Both the position numbers and the translations under genes were made by a program. A stretch of 64,000 nt of DNA from Azolla caroliniana (lineage: Eukaryota > Polypodiophyta): positions 12,586,001 through 12,650,000 of the forward strand of contig JBHGNT010000013.1 in NCBI GenBank assembly GCA_043228905.1, given 5' to 3'. Of this stretch, positions 45,474 through 55,505 are shown in pieces; positions within the stretch are counted from its first letter, which is position 1; each line of letters begins with the position of its first letter. Under the pieces are notes generated by a model that worked only from the letters and a program-made list of their open reading frames with translations, searched no databases and was not told where the DNA came from.

Positions 45474-45890
45474 GTCATGAACACATGACCATTATGGCGT
45501 CACCTGGACTTGAACCTCGAACCTTGTAATCCATACTTGATTACAAACCTCAACCATTAAGATAGCTTATTGTTATATAAAACAATAAAAGCTACTTCTT
45601 GTATTACATTGATTATTGTAAAAACTCTAGATTATTCTAGAATGTTCTAGAATGTCCTAGAGCATTCTAGGTCTAGAACATTCTAGAACATTCTAGAAAT
45701 CTCTAAGCTATTCTATAGGAACCTATAAATAAGGGCATACATGTATTCTCAAATCAATTCGAATCAACACCAGTCTTTAGCTCTCATTATATATCTTGTA
45801 TCCATTCTTCTCTTAGTATTTGGTTCCTTTCTTCTCGTGTTCTCTAATATCCTTCTTCCATCACTCTATCTTTTATCCTTGGTTCTGACA
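45474..45890 (+). mobile_element. B3 3' LTR
   Basis: 417 bp from TGTCATGAACACATGACC to ccttggttctgaca. It carries the tRNA-like block, heat-shock arrays at 45635-45698, TATA near 45724 and complete R-U5. Confidence 0.93.
45635..45698 (+). promoter_or_regulatory. Heat-shock element array in B3 3' LTR
   Basis: Same unit order as 44810-44873, conserved without change between the two LTRs. Confidence 0.85.
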
Positions 45891-47140
45891 TTTGTATCTG
45901 AAGACCCATTTGTAGGGTAGTGACTTCCTTCGGGCTGGTAGTTCGACCAGCTCCCATGTTTGATTTTGTTGAATTGAGTCCATTTTGGATTGCATGGCTT
46001 ACAACCATGTGTCAGCGTCTAGCGTGGGTATGGCTTCTTCGTAGGAGCTTGGTTTGATAGCATCTGTGTAGTTTACGTAGTCGAGGGTCGGTGAATAGAA
46101 CTCTATCAGCCTTCTGACTCGTGCGGATCTCCTGCGTGCCGATATTGTGGGTTCGATTTCTTCAGTCGGCCGATTAGTATTGCTTGAACTACCTTCAGGA
46201 GTCCTTCGTGATGACTCACCACTCTGATAGGATTTCAGCGATGCCAAATCATCCTCCCCTGTTTCAAGATTGATTGACAGGGTGGCCTTTTCCTTGGTCA
46301 TTTTGACTTTGTCGTTGTCCGCTCTTGTCAATCTCGTGGTCGAATCAATTTTGACTAGTGGAACTCTTGTCGATTCGGATTCAGCTAGGATGTCGGCTCC
46401 TTGGTCGATTTCGACTATTTGTCGATCCTCCAATTCGGCCCAGTGGGTTGGTCCTTCTACGACTTCTTTGTCGACTTCGAAGGATACCTTTTTACCAACT
46501 AATTTCTATTGGTTCCTCTTAGAGAGAATTGAGTCTTCATTGACGACTATATCACTACTCCAGATTCCCATCGGTTCCATGGCCGAGAAATATGCATTTT
46601 GTTGCATGGGGCGCCAACATGGCCCTTTTCTCCCTGGGGATGAATGTGTAAGCTTCTTATCCGAATATATGGAGCCTATCGTAGGTTGGCTGTTTTCCTA
46701 ACCATAGTGCTTGTGGAACTTAGAGCCTTATTGCTTTCGATGGTGATAGATTTATCAGGTAAACTGCCGTTTGCAATGCTTCGGGCCAGGACTCCAACTT
46801 TAGTTCGGCTTGCTGGAGCATTGCCATCACTCTCTCCTGGATCGTTTGGTTGATCTGTTTAGTTACTCCATTCTACATGGGTGTGTATGGAACGATTTTT
46901 TGGTGTCGGATCCCTTTTTCGGACAGGTACTGTTTGAAGGCTCACGAGGTGTATTCTCCTCTATTTTCGGATCGGATTGTCATTACTCTATATCCTGATC
47001 GGTTCTCCACTTCGACTAATCATCGAGTGAAGACCTCGATGTTTATCCGAGGCCGGACTAGCCACAAACATAGGTTGTCCTTCCGGATCACTTCACCAAA
47101 GGGGTGGTTACAGGTAGGATGTTCACCGGTACCGATATGA
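45891..47140 (-). pseudogene. Ty1/copia integrase to RT N-terminus, part 1
   Basis: Reading from 47140 down, damaged integrase has RVMTIRSENRGEYTS, QYLSEKGIRHQKIVPYTP and RVMAMLQQAELK. The C-terminal part has LINLSPSKAI and KCIFLGHG. A Ser/Glu/Arg-rich linker (frame 45999-46433) leads to the RT start EEAIPTLDADTWL, AMQSKMDSIQQNQTWELVEL and KWVFRYK at 45891. The coding continues after B3 at 44650. Many stops and frame changes show age. The region above 47140 belongs to a different element. Confidence 0.85.
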
Positions 47141-47169
47141 TCCTGATCCGACTATTCCCGAATCGGTTA

Positions 47170-48499
47170 CAGAATCACAATATAGCACTATTTGATTAAC
47201 ACGCGTAAGATAGAAGATTAAGCACATACGGTAGTATACAATGCTGAAATCCAAATCAAACTTATATTACTTCTGCCTCTATTCCATTGCTTTCCGGATC
47301 CTTTTATAAGCATCCAGTTCTGATTACAAAACGGTGCCATATCGGCAACCGGCTACGAACATATGGTGTGACAGCTTCAACCACGTCTACTTCAAATAAC
47401 GGTACGATCTTTAGATGTTCTTCCAGGTATCAGTTGACTTAATCATCGGCCAGACCGTCTAACATGTTATACTTTCTGCATAGAGCGGTGTCAACTCCTT
47501 ACTTGTACCCGCACACGGTTGTGTCAGCACCCGCACTTTCGTCTTCCCTCGTCGGAAGGTAATTACGTGTTTCTGCCAGTTTTGATTGATATGTGTCGTC
47601 CGCGTTCACGATTTTCCGAACAACAGGGGGTAAGCTCCTTGTGCGTTGAGTTGGAGGACCACTGCAGATATCCGGAGCGTGTGCCCTCCGATTGTAATCT
47701 CCAAGTTCGGGATGAGTCCGGTTGGCCGAACCAAACTACCAGGTGGGGTCGTTGTCCGTGGTCTCTAATGGTTCTTCCAGAGGCTTGATATGTTCTTGTA
47801 ATTCTACCATGTTTCGGAAGGTACCCTCTGTCCTGATCCGGGTACACTCGTCGTTATGGGTACCTTCCGTCGTCTCTTCTTTGGTCATAATCTGGGGAGT
47901 AGTTGCGATCGTAATGATCTCGGTTGTAGTCCTCTCTTTGCCTGTCGTTGCGATCTTGGTTGTAATCCTCTCTTCTTCTATCGCCATACCGGTCCCCGTG
48001 TTCCGATCGATATCGTTCCTCCCTCCGAAATCGTTCTTGTTCTGGTTGCTGCTCGTCCCGGGGCTCAATATGCCAGACTGGTGCCGCTTGTTGGTTTAAG
48101 AGATTATACTCACACCGGTCCACAGTGTGTGACTGGGAGTGGCATAGCATGCACTCAGTCCACATTGTGCATTCTAATGTGGAATGCCCCGGGTTGAGGC
48201 ACGTCGTGCATTGGACTGCTTGCCGAAACCGTAAGTCTTCCTCTCGAGGTAGCGCTCGTTGTAGGGCTCCCATCACCATGTAATTACTATTCTGGGCCTT
48301 ATCCATTTCCATTACCTAGTTGATAACTTGATCAATGGTGCTGGTTCAGAAGTTGAATACAGACAACATTGTTCAGAGCGGCTCTCAGAGTGCAGCCAGA
48401 AAGACCGATTTTGCCTCATCTTCTGGAGATGCCCTTGTTAGCTCACTGTGCAATATCTGGAATCAGATAATGAAATGGGGCACTATTTCCTAAGGTTCT
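47170..48499 (-). pseudogene. Gag-protease fragment of another LTR element
   Basis: The minus frame 47854-48312 has MEMDKAQNSNYMVMGALQRA and two zinc knuckles, CTTCLNPGHSTLEC and CMLCHSQSHTVDRC. A tail rich in Arg, Asp and Tyr repeats follows. Broken frames continue with NLEITIGGHTLRISAVVLQL and an FGKSWTRTTHI-like segment typical of a gypsy-type aspartic protease end. Then come LEEHLKIVPLFEVDVVEAV and decay by about 47200. The gag also continues beyond B2: the capsid segment resumes at 54174. The family is uncertain, probably gypsy-like. Confidence 0.65.
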
Positions 48500-48645
48500 T
48501 GTCATGATATGTCAAGACTTGAACCCATGACCTTATATTATATGGGTCGAGCTCTTGACCATTATATCATCTATTGTAATACGTAGGATATTATTTTCAT
48601 TTAAGTTTTATTATAGGAAATTAATGTATATTCCAGATTTCTCTG

Positions 48646-48663
48646 GAAAATTCTAGAAGCTTC
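48646..48663 (+). promoter_or_regulatory. Heat-shock element in B2 5' LTR
   Basis: GAAaaTTCtaGAAgcTTC, four perfect alternating units, 19 bases upstream of TATA. In the 3' LTR a 5-base loss (around 53862) breaks the string. Confidence 0.75.
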
Positions 48664-48705
48664 AGACTCCTCCTGAGAACATTATAAGAGGCACAAGGCA
48701 TTAGG

Positions 48706-48724
48706 TTGAACCAAATTGGTTCAA
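48706..48724 (+). promoter_or_regulatory. Predicted B2 RNA 5' end, perfect palindrome and self-primer
   Basis: TTGAACCAAATTGGTTCAA has 7-bp perfect arms and lies 23-42 bases downstream of TATA, where plant transcripts begin. AAATTGGTTCAA (48713-48724) is the exact complement of 48968-48979. Confidence 0.7.
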
Positions 48725-48786
48725 TGCTAGTCTTAAGCCTCATAGCCATTTTGTACTTACTCTTCATATAATATATCATCTCTAAC

Positions 48787-48851
<65 letters not shown>

Positions 48852-48965
48852 CTTGCTATCTCTCTCCCTCTCTCGGGAGTCTTACGCAGTCCCGTCTTCT
48901 TAGTACTAATAGTACTTCCCTTCTCCAGTACTAATTCTCTCTCTATTTTAGTACTATTCCTGAGA

Positions 48966-48979
48966 GTTTGAACCAATTT
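48966..48979 (+). other. Presumed self-priming primer site of B2
   Basis: GTTTGAACCAATTT begins at the first base after the 5' LTR. Its last 12 bases pair without mismatch with the predicted RNA 5' end. No Met-tRNA type site is present. Confidence 0.7.
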
Positions 48980-49034
48980 CCCTCTAGTCTTCTTTTCGAT
49001 TTCCCTCATCCTCTTACCCCTTTTTTCAATTACT

Positions 49035-50158
49035 ATGGCTACTGTTAGCGCCCAAGAATATCAATCCGTTTTCTCCGAGCTACAGGGTATAAAAGAAAAA
49101 TTTGTTGCCTTCGAACAAGAAAACCAACGATTGTTAGGGGATCTTCAACAAATCGCTCTAGAAAAACAGCAAACGCAGCAACAACATGGGGAGTTAGCGT
49201 TACGTGTACTACAACTCGAAGCAACCATTGTAGCGTTGCAACAACAAGGATCAAGTCCCCAAGGATTTCATAAAGAGCCCAAGATTGGACTTCCTATGAA
49301 ATTCGATGGAATGTGATCGCAATTCAGGGGAATTCTTAATAATCAGGTATGCTTAGTCATTCAAATGCATCCTTCCCGATACCCCATTGATGCATCCCGA
49401 ATTGGCCTAATAGGCATGTTGCTTAGCGGCTCAACCTTGGCATGGTTCACTCCGCTTCTAGAAAAACAATAGCCCTTGCTTAATAACTTTGAAGACTTTA
49501 TTAGCAAGTTTAAAGCATGCTTTGGAGATACCGACATCATCAGGATGACGATCAACAAAATCCGACAATTGCATCAAGGTGATCGTCCAGCCTTTGTCTA
49601 CGCGGCGGATTTCCGTCTACTCGCCTTAGATATCCCCTGGGATGATCAGGCACTAATGGAGCAATTTCACTATGGCCTGCGAAAGGATGTCAAAGATTTA
49701 CTCCTAACCTTCCCCAAAGAACCAAAGTCTCTTACAGAGGCAATCAGTCGAGTGGTCCGATGCGACAACCGCCTTTTCGAACAACATTTTGAACGTCAAT
49801 TACAAATACCACGCCCTAGGCCGGAGCCCACATACGCCTCAGTCGCGGCTAAACCGTTTGCACGAGACGTATCTCAAGCAAATACTCCGACACCAATGGA
49901 GATCGACACCATGCGTCGACGTGGTCCGTTATCGCAAGAAGTGAAAATTGATTATGTCTTTATTGCGTTGGACCAGGGCATATGGCAATCAACTGTCCCC
50001 ATAGGCCAAGAAGATAGGTAAATCAAATCGTAGCCTGTACTAAACCCTAATCAATTCTTCCCTTAGGAGTATCTAATTGTATTAATAGTACTAATAGCCC
50101 AAGTATCTCAAACAAATTTGAAATCCTTAGTCAATTAGAAGAAGAGTTAAACGACTGA
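49035..50158 (+). pseudogene. B2 gag
   Basis: It starts MATVSAQEYQSVFSEL, then a Gln/Glu-rich coiled coil, KIGLPMKFDG and a stop (49314-49316). The capsid region continues in frame 49476-50021 (KACFGD, INKIRQL, DDQALMEQFHYGLR). The zinc knuckle CLYCVGPGHMAINC is in a shifted frame near 49970. The frame ends EEELND at 50158. A second stop precedes 49476. Confidence 0.88.
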
Positions 50159-50184
50159 GTCTAGCCAAAATTGGAGCCGTTTGG

Positions 50185-50475
50185 TTGGACAACCCTAGAT
50201 CTGTACAACCCATTAGTGGTTCCATTCCCTCAAAGCAAGTTACCAATGTGTTCTTAGCCCAAGTCATGGTTAGTATTAAAAGTACTCCTCCAGTACACGT
50301 CCTAGCACTTTTAGATTCCGGAGCCAATTCTTGTTTCATGGATCGAAATTTTGCCCAAGCTTCTCAGATATCCTTAAGAAAACTTCCTTGCCCCACATCT
50401 ATAGTAGTCATTGATGGTCATCCCATTGCTTCCGGGAATATTGTAGAAGAGTCAGACCCATTCAGATTGTCCTAG
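50185..50475 (+). pseudogene. B2 aspartic protease
   Basis: The frame contains LALLDSGANSCFMDRNFA, with the DSGA active-site box. The PIVLGLPWF end motif is in the next frame (about 50526), after a stop at 50473-50475. Confidence 0.85.
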
Positions 50476-50483
50476 GTAGTTTT

Positions 50484-52107
50484 GTGTGTGTGGTATCATT
50501 TAATATAATTAGTAGTCTAGAGCATCCCATTGTCCTAGGATTACCTTGGTTTGAATTACATAATCCAGACATAGATTGGAGAACAAGAGAAGTCCGGTAT
50601 CAACAAACAGAAGAATCTACTCATCGAGTTTCGACCATTTCACTCCATCAATTACGCGAAGAAGGACACAAGGAGGCAATGTTTCTATTTGCAATATCAG
50701 TACATCCTTCCAGCAATATTAAGAAGGAATCCTTAGTGCAACTTCCGGCGAAATATCATCTTGATGCCGATGTATTTGACAAGGTTAAAGTCGACACTCT
50801 TCCTCATCATCGTCCCTACGATTATCCCTACGATTTACAGCCAGGAACAGAGCCACCATGGGGACCAATTTACAACTTGTCACCAACCGAGTTAGAAGTC
50901 CTTCGAGCCTACATAAAGGAGAACTTGGCAAGTGGGTTTATTCGTAATTTGAAATCTCCGGCCGGAGCACCCATCTTCTTTGTCAAGAAGTAAGATGGAT
51001 CACTTCGTCTCGTCGTTGATTACCGCGGCTTGAATAAGGTCACCATCAGGAATAGGTATCCACTTCCTCTTATATAAAGTCTTTTAGAGCGAGTAAATGG
51101 TGCGAAGTTTTTTACAAAAATCGATCTACGAGGAGCGTATAACCTCGTGCGGATCCGACTGGGAGACGAATGGAAGACCTGCTTTTGCATGTGGTATGGG
51201 CATTTTGAGTATACCGTTATGCCGTTCGGTCTAACCAATGCGCCTGCAGTCTTCCAACACATGGCAAATGATATATTCAAAGACCTCTTGGATATCTGTT
51301 TGATTATTTGGATGATCTATTGATTTATTTGAAGACCCAAGAAGAGCATGATTCTCATATACTATTAGTACTAAAACGACTTCGAGAGAATGGACTTTAT
51401 GCCAAACTAGAAAAATGTAGTGTTGACTGCAAGCAAGTGGAATTTCTAGGCTACGTCATCTCCTCAAAGGGCATCTCCATGGATCCGGCTAAAGTCAAAA
51501 TTGTGCTAGAGTGGCAAACTCCACGTTCGTTACGAGATGTACAATGTTTCCTAGGTTTTGTTAACTTCTACCGCAAGTTTATACAAGATTACTTGAAGAT
51601 TATTTTACCTCTCACACAACTTACGAAGAAGGGACATGCATTTCTTTGGTCCAATGAAGCGAACATGGGTTTTAGGCATCTTAAGAAAGCCTTTACATCA
51701 ACTCCTATTCTAGCTCATGTGGATATAAACAAACCATTCATCATGGAGGCCGACACATCGGATTTCGCCCTCGGTAGCATCCTTTCTCAACAAGGAGATA
51801 AAGAAGAGTTACATCCTGTGGCTTTCCATTCGCGCAAATTTGATGTCGCGGAAATCAACTACGAGATACATGACAAGGAGTTATTAGCCATTGTGGATTC
51901 ATTTGTGCAATGGCGGCACTTCTTAGAGGGCTCTCCGCATCAGGTCCTCGTCTTCAGTGATCACAAAAACCTTGCTTATTTCCAGAATGCTTGTGTACTA
52001 AATCGACGGCAAGCTCGGTGGGCCCGATTCCTCACGCGTTTTGACTTGAAAATCACATATGGACCGGGGAAGCAGCAAGTAAAAGCAGATGCACTATCAT
52101 GGTGTTA
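50484..52107 (+). pseudogene. B2 reverse transcriptase and RNase H
   Basis: RT starts with YDYPYDLQPGTEPPWGPIY, GAPIFFVKK then a stop, DGSLRLVVDYRGLN and [15 protein letters not shown]. The catalytic YLDDLLIY lies at about 51303 in the frame of 51308-52108, reached by a one-base shift. The thumb has FLGYVISSKGISMDP and FLGFVNFYRKFI. RNase H has EADTSDFALG, HPVAFHSRKF, EIHDKELLAI and VKADALS. The stops at 50991 and 51074 and the frameshift at about 51300 disable it. Confidence 0.9.
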
Positions 52108-52379
52108 ATATCTTGCACCTCGTCTTGATGATCCAGCGTTTGATAATCAAAAGCAGGTAATCTTGGGACCAACACGTTTGCACACAACGCGGATTTTTCA
52201 CACTCCACTAGATTCCCGGATTATCGATGTCATACGTGTTAACGTGAAGACGGACATTTTTGCTCAAGCCATTCTAGCGCACATTGATACCTCTCGGGCA
52301 TCCTGTTCCTAGTCTCAACACCAGGTATGGACTACTGACAATTCGAATATCATTATGGTTTATTGTTCATTAAAAAGCT

Positions 52380-53300
52380 CGTATATGTTCCCGATTGCTC
52401 CAGTCGCCTTCAAATCGTCCAAAATTGTCACGACACCCATATAGCGGGACATTTCGGTAGTACGAAGACGTTGGATCTAGTTCAATGATCTTTTTGGTGG
52501 CCCCATATGCGACGTTTTCTCGATGACTACATTCGGACCTGTGATGCTTGCTGCTGAGTAAAGATGGCACGACATCATCCATATGGCTTGTTGGAACCAT
52601 TACCGATTCCAAGTAAGCCGTGGCAGTCTATTTGTCTTGATTTTATCACAGATCTGCCGGTCTCGCATGGTTTCGATGCTATCTTAACCATCGTTGATCG
52701 ATATACTCAGATGGCACATTTTGTGTCGTGTACTAAGGCCATCACTAGTGAGAAAACCATCGCCCTTGTCATGCGTGAGGTATTTCGGCATCATGGCCTC
52801 CCAAACAGTATCGTCAGTGACCGAGGACCTCAATTCGTCTCCAAATTTTGGAAGCATCTCTTCAAGATGCTCAAGGTCTCTTGTAACCTCTCCTCCGGCT
52901 ACCATCCCTAGACCGATGGGCAGGTGGAACGAACAAATTGAACATTGGAACAATACCTCCGGTGTTTTCTAAGTTATCAACATGATGATTGGGCTGATAT
53001 TCGCCACTTTGAGGAGTTTGCTTATAATAACGTTATTCACTCCTCGACTTGGGTCTCCCCATTTTATGCTTATACTGGTTCTCATCCTCGTTGGTCTGTG
53101 ATTGACACCCCAGAGCTACCTACCAATCCTCATGTCGAGGATCATTTGGAGAGGCTACGCAAGATCCAGATGGATCTCTCTAGTCATGTTCTTCATGCTC
53201 AACACACATAGAAGACTTATGCGGATCATCATCGGCTTCCCTCCTCTTTTGCCATCAAAGATCGAGTATGGCTCTTACGTCGTCACATCAAGTCTACTCG
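52380..53300 (+). pseudogene. B2 integrase
   Basis: Zinc finger with HDTHIAGHFG and CDACC (stop after). The core has ICLDFITDLPVSHGFDAILT, SDRGPQFVSKFWKHLFKML and TDGQVERTN, which supply the D, D and E. Stops fall at 52909 and 52939 near the catalytic Glu and another at about 53209. Confidence 0.9.
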
Positions 53301-53313
53301 ACCATGCGACAAG

Positions 53314-53650
53314 TTGTATTATCGACGACTCGGTCCTTTTCGTATTACCGGTAAGGTTAATGATGTCACATTCCGCCTTGATCTTCCTCCAGTCTTCCAT
53401 AGTTCTCTTCTTGAACCTTATAAAGCAAACACTATTCCCAATCGTGTTACACCACCACCGCCCCCGTTTGAGTTAGATGTCGGCCCGGAGTATGAAGTTG
53501 CTGTCGTCCTGGACTCCAAATTTGTTCACAACAAACTTTATTATTTGGTTGATTGGCTTGGCTATAGTCTGAGCGAACATACTTGGGAACCCGTCGAGCA
53601 TGTCGCCAATGCTTAGGATCTTCTTGCTGATTTCCACCGACAATATCCAG
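53314..53650 (+). pseudogene. B2 integrase tail and chromodomain
   Basis: RRLGPFRITGKVNDVTFRLD and FHSSLLEPY are followed by a chromodomain with GPEYEVAVVLDSKF and LYYLVDWLGY, then HTWEPVEHVANA and a stop (53614-53616). Compared with B1 and B3 the chromodomain itself is intact. Confidence 0.9.
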
Positions 53651-53689
53651 ACAAACCCGGTCCTCAATCAGTGCTGACTCGTTACACTC

Positions 53690-53710
53690 GTTGTCTTAAG
53701 GGGGGGATAG
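53690..53710 (+). other. Polypurine tract of B2
   Basis: taaggggggga just before the 3' LTR start at 53711. Confidence 0.8.
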
Positions 53711-54005
53711 TGTCATGATATGGACAGACTCGAACCCATGACCTTATGTTATATGGGTCGAGCTCTTGACCATTATTCCATCTCTTGTAATACGTAGGAT
53801 ATTATTTTCATTTAAGTTTTATTATAGGAAATTAATGTATATTCCAGATTTCTCTAGAACATGAAGCTTCAGGACTCCTCTTGAGAACACTATAAAAGGA
53901 GGCACAAGGCATTAGGTTGAACCAAATTGGTTCAACGCCAGTCTTAAGCCTCATAGTCATTTTGTACTTACTCTTCATATAATATATCATATGTTATCAT
54001 CATCA

Positions 54006-54054
<49 letters not shown>

Positions 54055-54168
54055 CTCGCTATCTCTCTCCCTCTCTCGAGAGTCTTACACAGTCCCGTCC
54101 TCTTAGTACTAATAGTACTTCCCTTCTCTAGTACTAATTCTCTCTCTGTTTTAGTACTATTCTTGACA
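53711..54168 (+). mobile_element. B2 3' LTR
   Basis: 458 bp, TGTCATGATATGG to ttcttgaca. It carries the perfect palindrome TTGAACCAAATTGGTTCAA at 53917-53935, 26 bases from TATA (53891). The tRNA-like block is at 53711-53790. Confidence 0.93.
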
Positions 54169-54173
54169 GTTCC

Positions 54174-54300
54174 TGATACACCGTATTAAATTGACCTCGT
54201 GGGCCGGCGGTTGTCTCGGTTTATCTCGTGGGCCGACGGTGTGGGTAATGTTGTTTCCGATTCTGGTGTTGGTTTGTGCTTTGAACCGTCTTCCTCTGGG
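54174..54300 (-). pseudogene. Continuation of the interrupted gag (other side of B2)
   Basis: Joined in reading sense to 48499 and below, the segment gives the capsid region of the gag at 47170-48499. The target duplication of B2 sits at the junction. Confidence 0.55.
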
Positions 54301-54399
54301 TCATCCGGAGTGTTGTGGTTGTTTCGATAGTTTGACTGAACATTATGCTCGTTGTCTGATTCCGACTCAAAGGCCGAATATGATTCCGATTCACTAGTG

Positions 54400-54900
54400 C
54401 ATGTGGCGAGAGTTTGTAATATGGATTCCACTTTATGCAAACTGCTCAAGCTACTGTCCTCGTCAGAATGTTGTTGGTTTTGCAACCAATGGTGTATGGT
54501 ACAAGGTAAACCAATGGTGTATGAACAAGGATGTTGCAAATGCTCTTGTTATGAGACATGGTCTGATGCAAAAAACAATTATACTTGTGGATCCACAAAT
54601 AGAGACTAATAAAGCTGAAATATGGCAATTGGTAAGAAGTATCATAATTTCGTATATTTGGAATAGTAGATGTTTCAAGGTAATCCAAAATGTGACTGAA
54701 AGATATTTCTAGGATTTGGATAGAGATTGCGCATAATCTCCGAGGTTCTTTGGATAACATAAAAGGTAACACACATGAGCAAAGTTACTCCGAATTTCAT
54801 GCCATATGGGACAAAGGAATATTTTATAGAAGAATTTCTGCTAAGGTGGAGTGGGTTTGGTCTACACCAAAGTATTTATTTAAGTCGAATTAGAATTTGG
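54400..54900 (+). pseudogene. LINE C-terminal trace
   Basis: Frame 54401-54712 has EIWQLVRSIIISYIWNSRC followed by FKVIQNVTE. This matches in arrangement the FWMLLTPITIWYIWTTRC segment of LINE copy 2. Downstream frames are broken. Confidence 0.35.
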
Positions 54901-55329
54901 CACAGGGGTATTTACCTCACGGAATAAAAATACTTCAGGGATCTTAAGGAGCAATTGCAAGTAAGCGGTAGTCCATATGATCCATTTAGTGCATTATATG
55001 ATTCATGTAACCTCCCATCACAAGTACATATACAAAAACCATAGAGAGATAATCAATATGTTTGACATGTTCTACCATTCAACAAAATATGGAGGCAAAA
55101 GGACATAAAAGGCTTTATTCTCTAATTTCAATGCAAAAGAGGAGTAGGATGGAATGAAGCATGCATCACATTTTGTAAGAAATGTCAAAAATGGTGGATT
55201 AGAATAAACAAGAGCAATTTAACACATGAATAAAAACGCTACCTTTTTGACACATTTACTCATGTTCATCATCATAATTTGTTGTGTCAATGTGCATATT
55301 AACATAGATTTATTTACCATAGGTTGAAA

Positions 55330-55505
55330 GGTTTGGTTTGGTTTTGATTTATGATAAAATGATTTGGTTTGGTTCTAAATGTTTCGTAAACTGTTCGGTT
55401 TAAATGGCTTCATAAAATTTAAACAGTTTCGTTTGGTTTTTAATATAAATAAATGGTTTGGTTTGGTTTCAAGGCCAAGAAACCGAACCGAACCGAAACC
55501 GAACT
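55330..55505. repeat. ggtttggtttgg-rich tract with complementary aaccgaaccgaacc end
   Basis: Repeated ggtttggttt blocks over 55340-55470 are followed by gaaaccgaaccgaaccgaaa at about 55483, their near complement. The tract could fold back. Confidence 0.6.

Larger units (their letters stand above)
44651..45890 (+). mobile_element. Element B3: short chromodomain-element derivative with inverted U5 in its 5' LTR
   Basis: It is flanked by an exact 5-bp target duplication tttgt (44646-44650 and 45891-45895), so it integrated as a unit. The 3' LTR is complete (45474-45890). The 5' side matches it collinearly from 44651 to 44944, then switches into the reverse complement of the LTR end (44945-45082). 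Between lies only the integrase tail and chromodomain. No gag, protease, RT or primer site in normal orientation remains. Confidence 0.93.
48500..48965 (+). mobile_element. B2 5' LTR
   Basis: 466 bp starting TGTCATGATATGTC. It has the tRNA-like block, heat-shock units, TATA (48683), palindromic R start, a CT run (48791-48848) and ttagtactaat repeats. It ends attcctgaga. Confidence 0.93.
48500..54168 (+). mobile_element. Element B2: near full-length chromodomain Ty3/gypsy element
   Basis: 5669 bp with LTRs at 48500-48965 and 53711-54168 and a near-identical target duplication (gttct at 48495, gttcc at 54169). Gag, protease, RT, RNase H, integrase and chromodomain are all present in order but carry stops and frameshifts. 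It interrupts the gag on the opposite strand. Confidence 0.95.
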
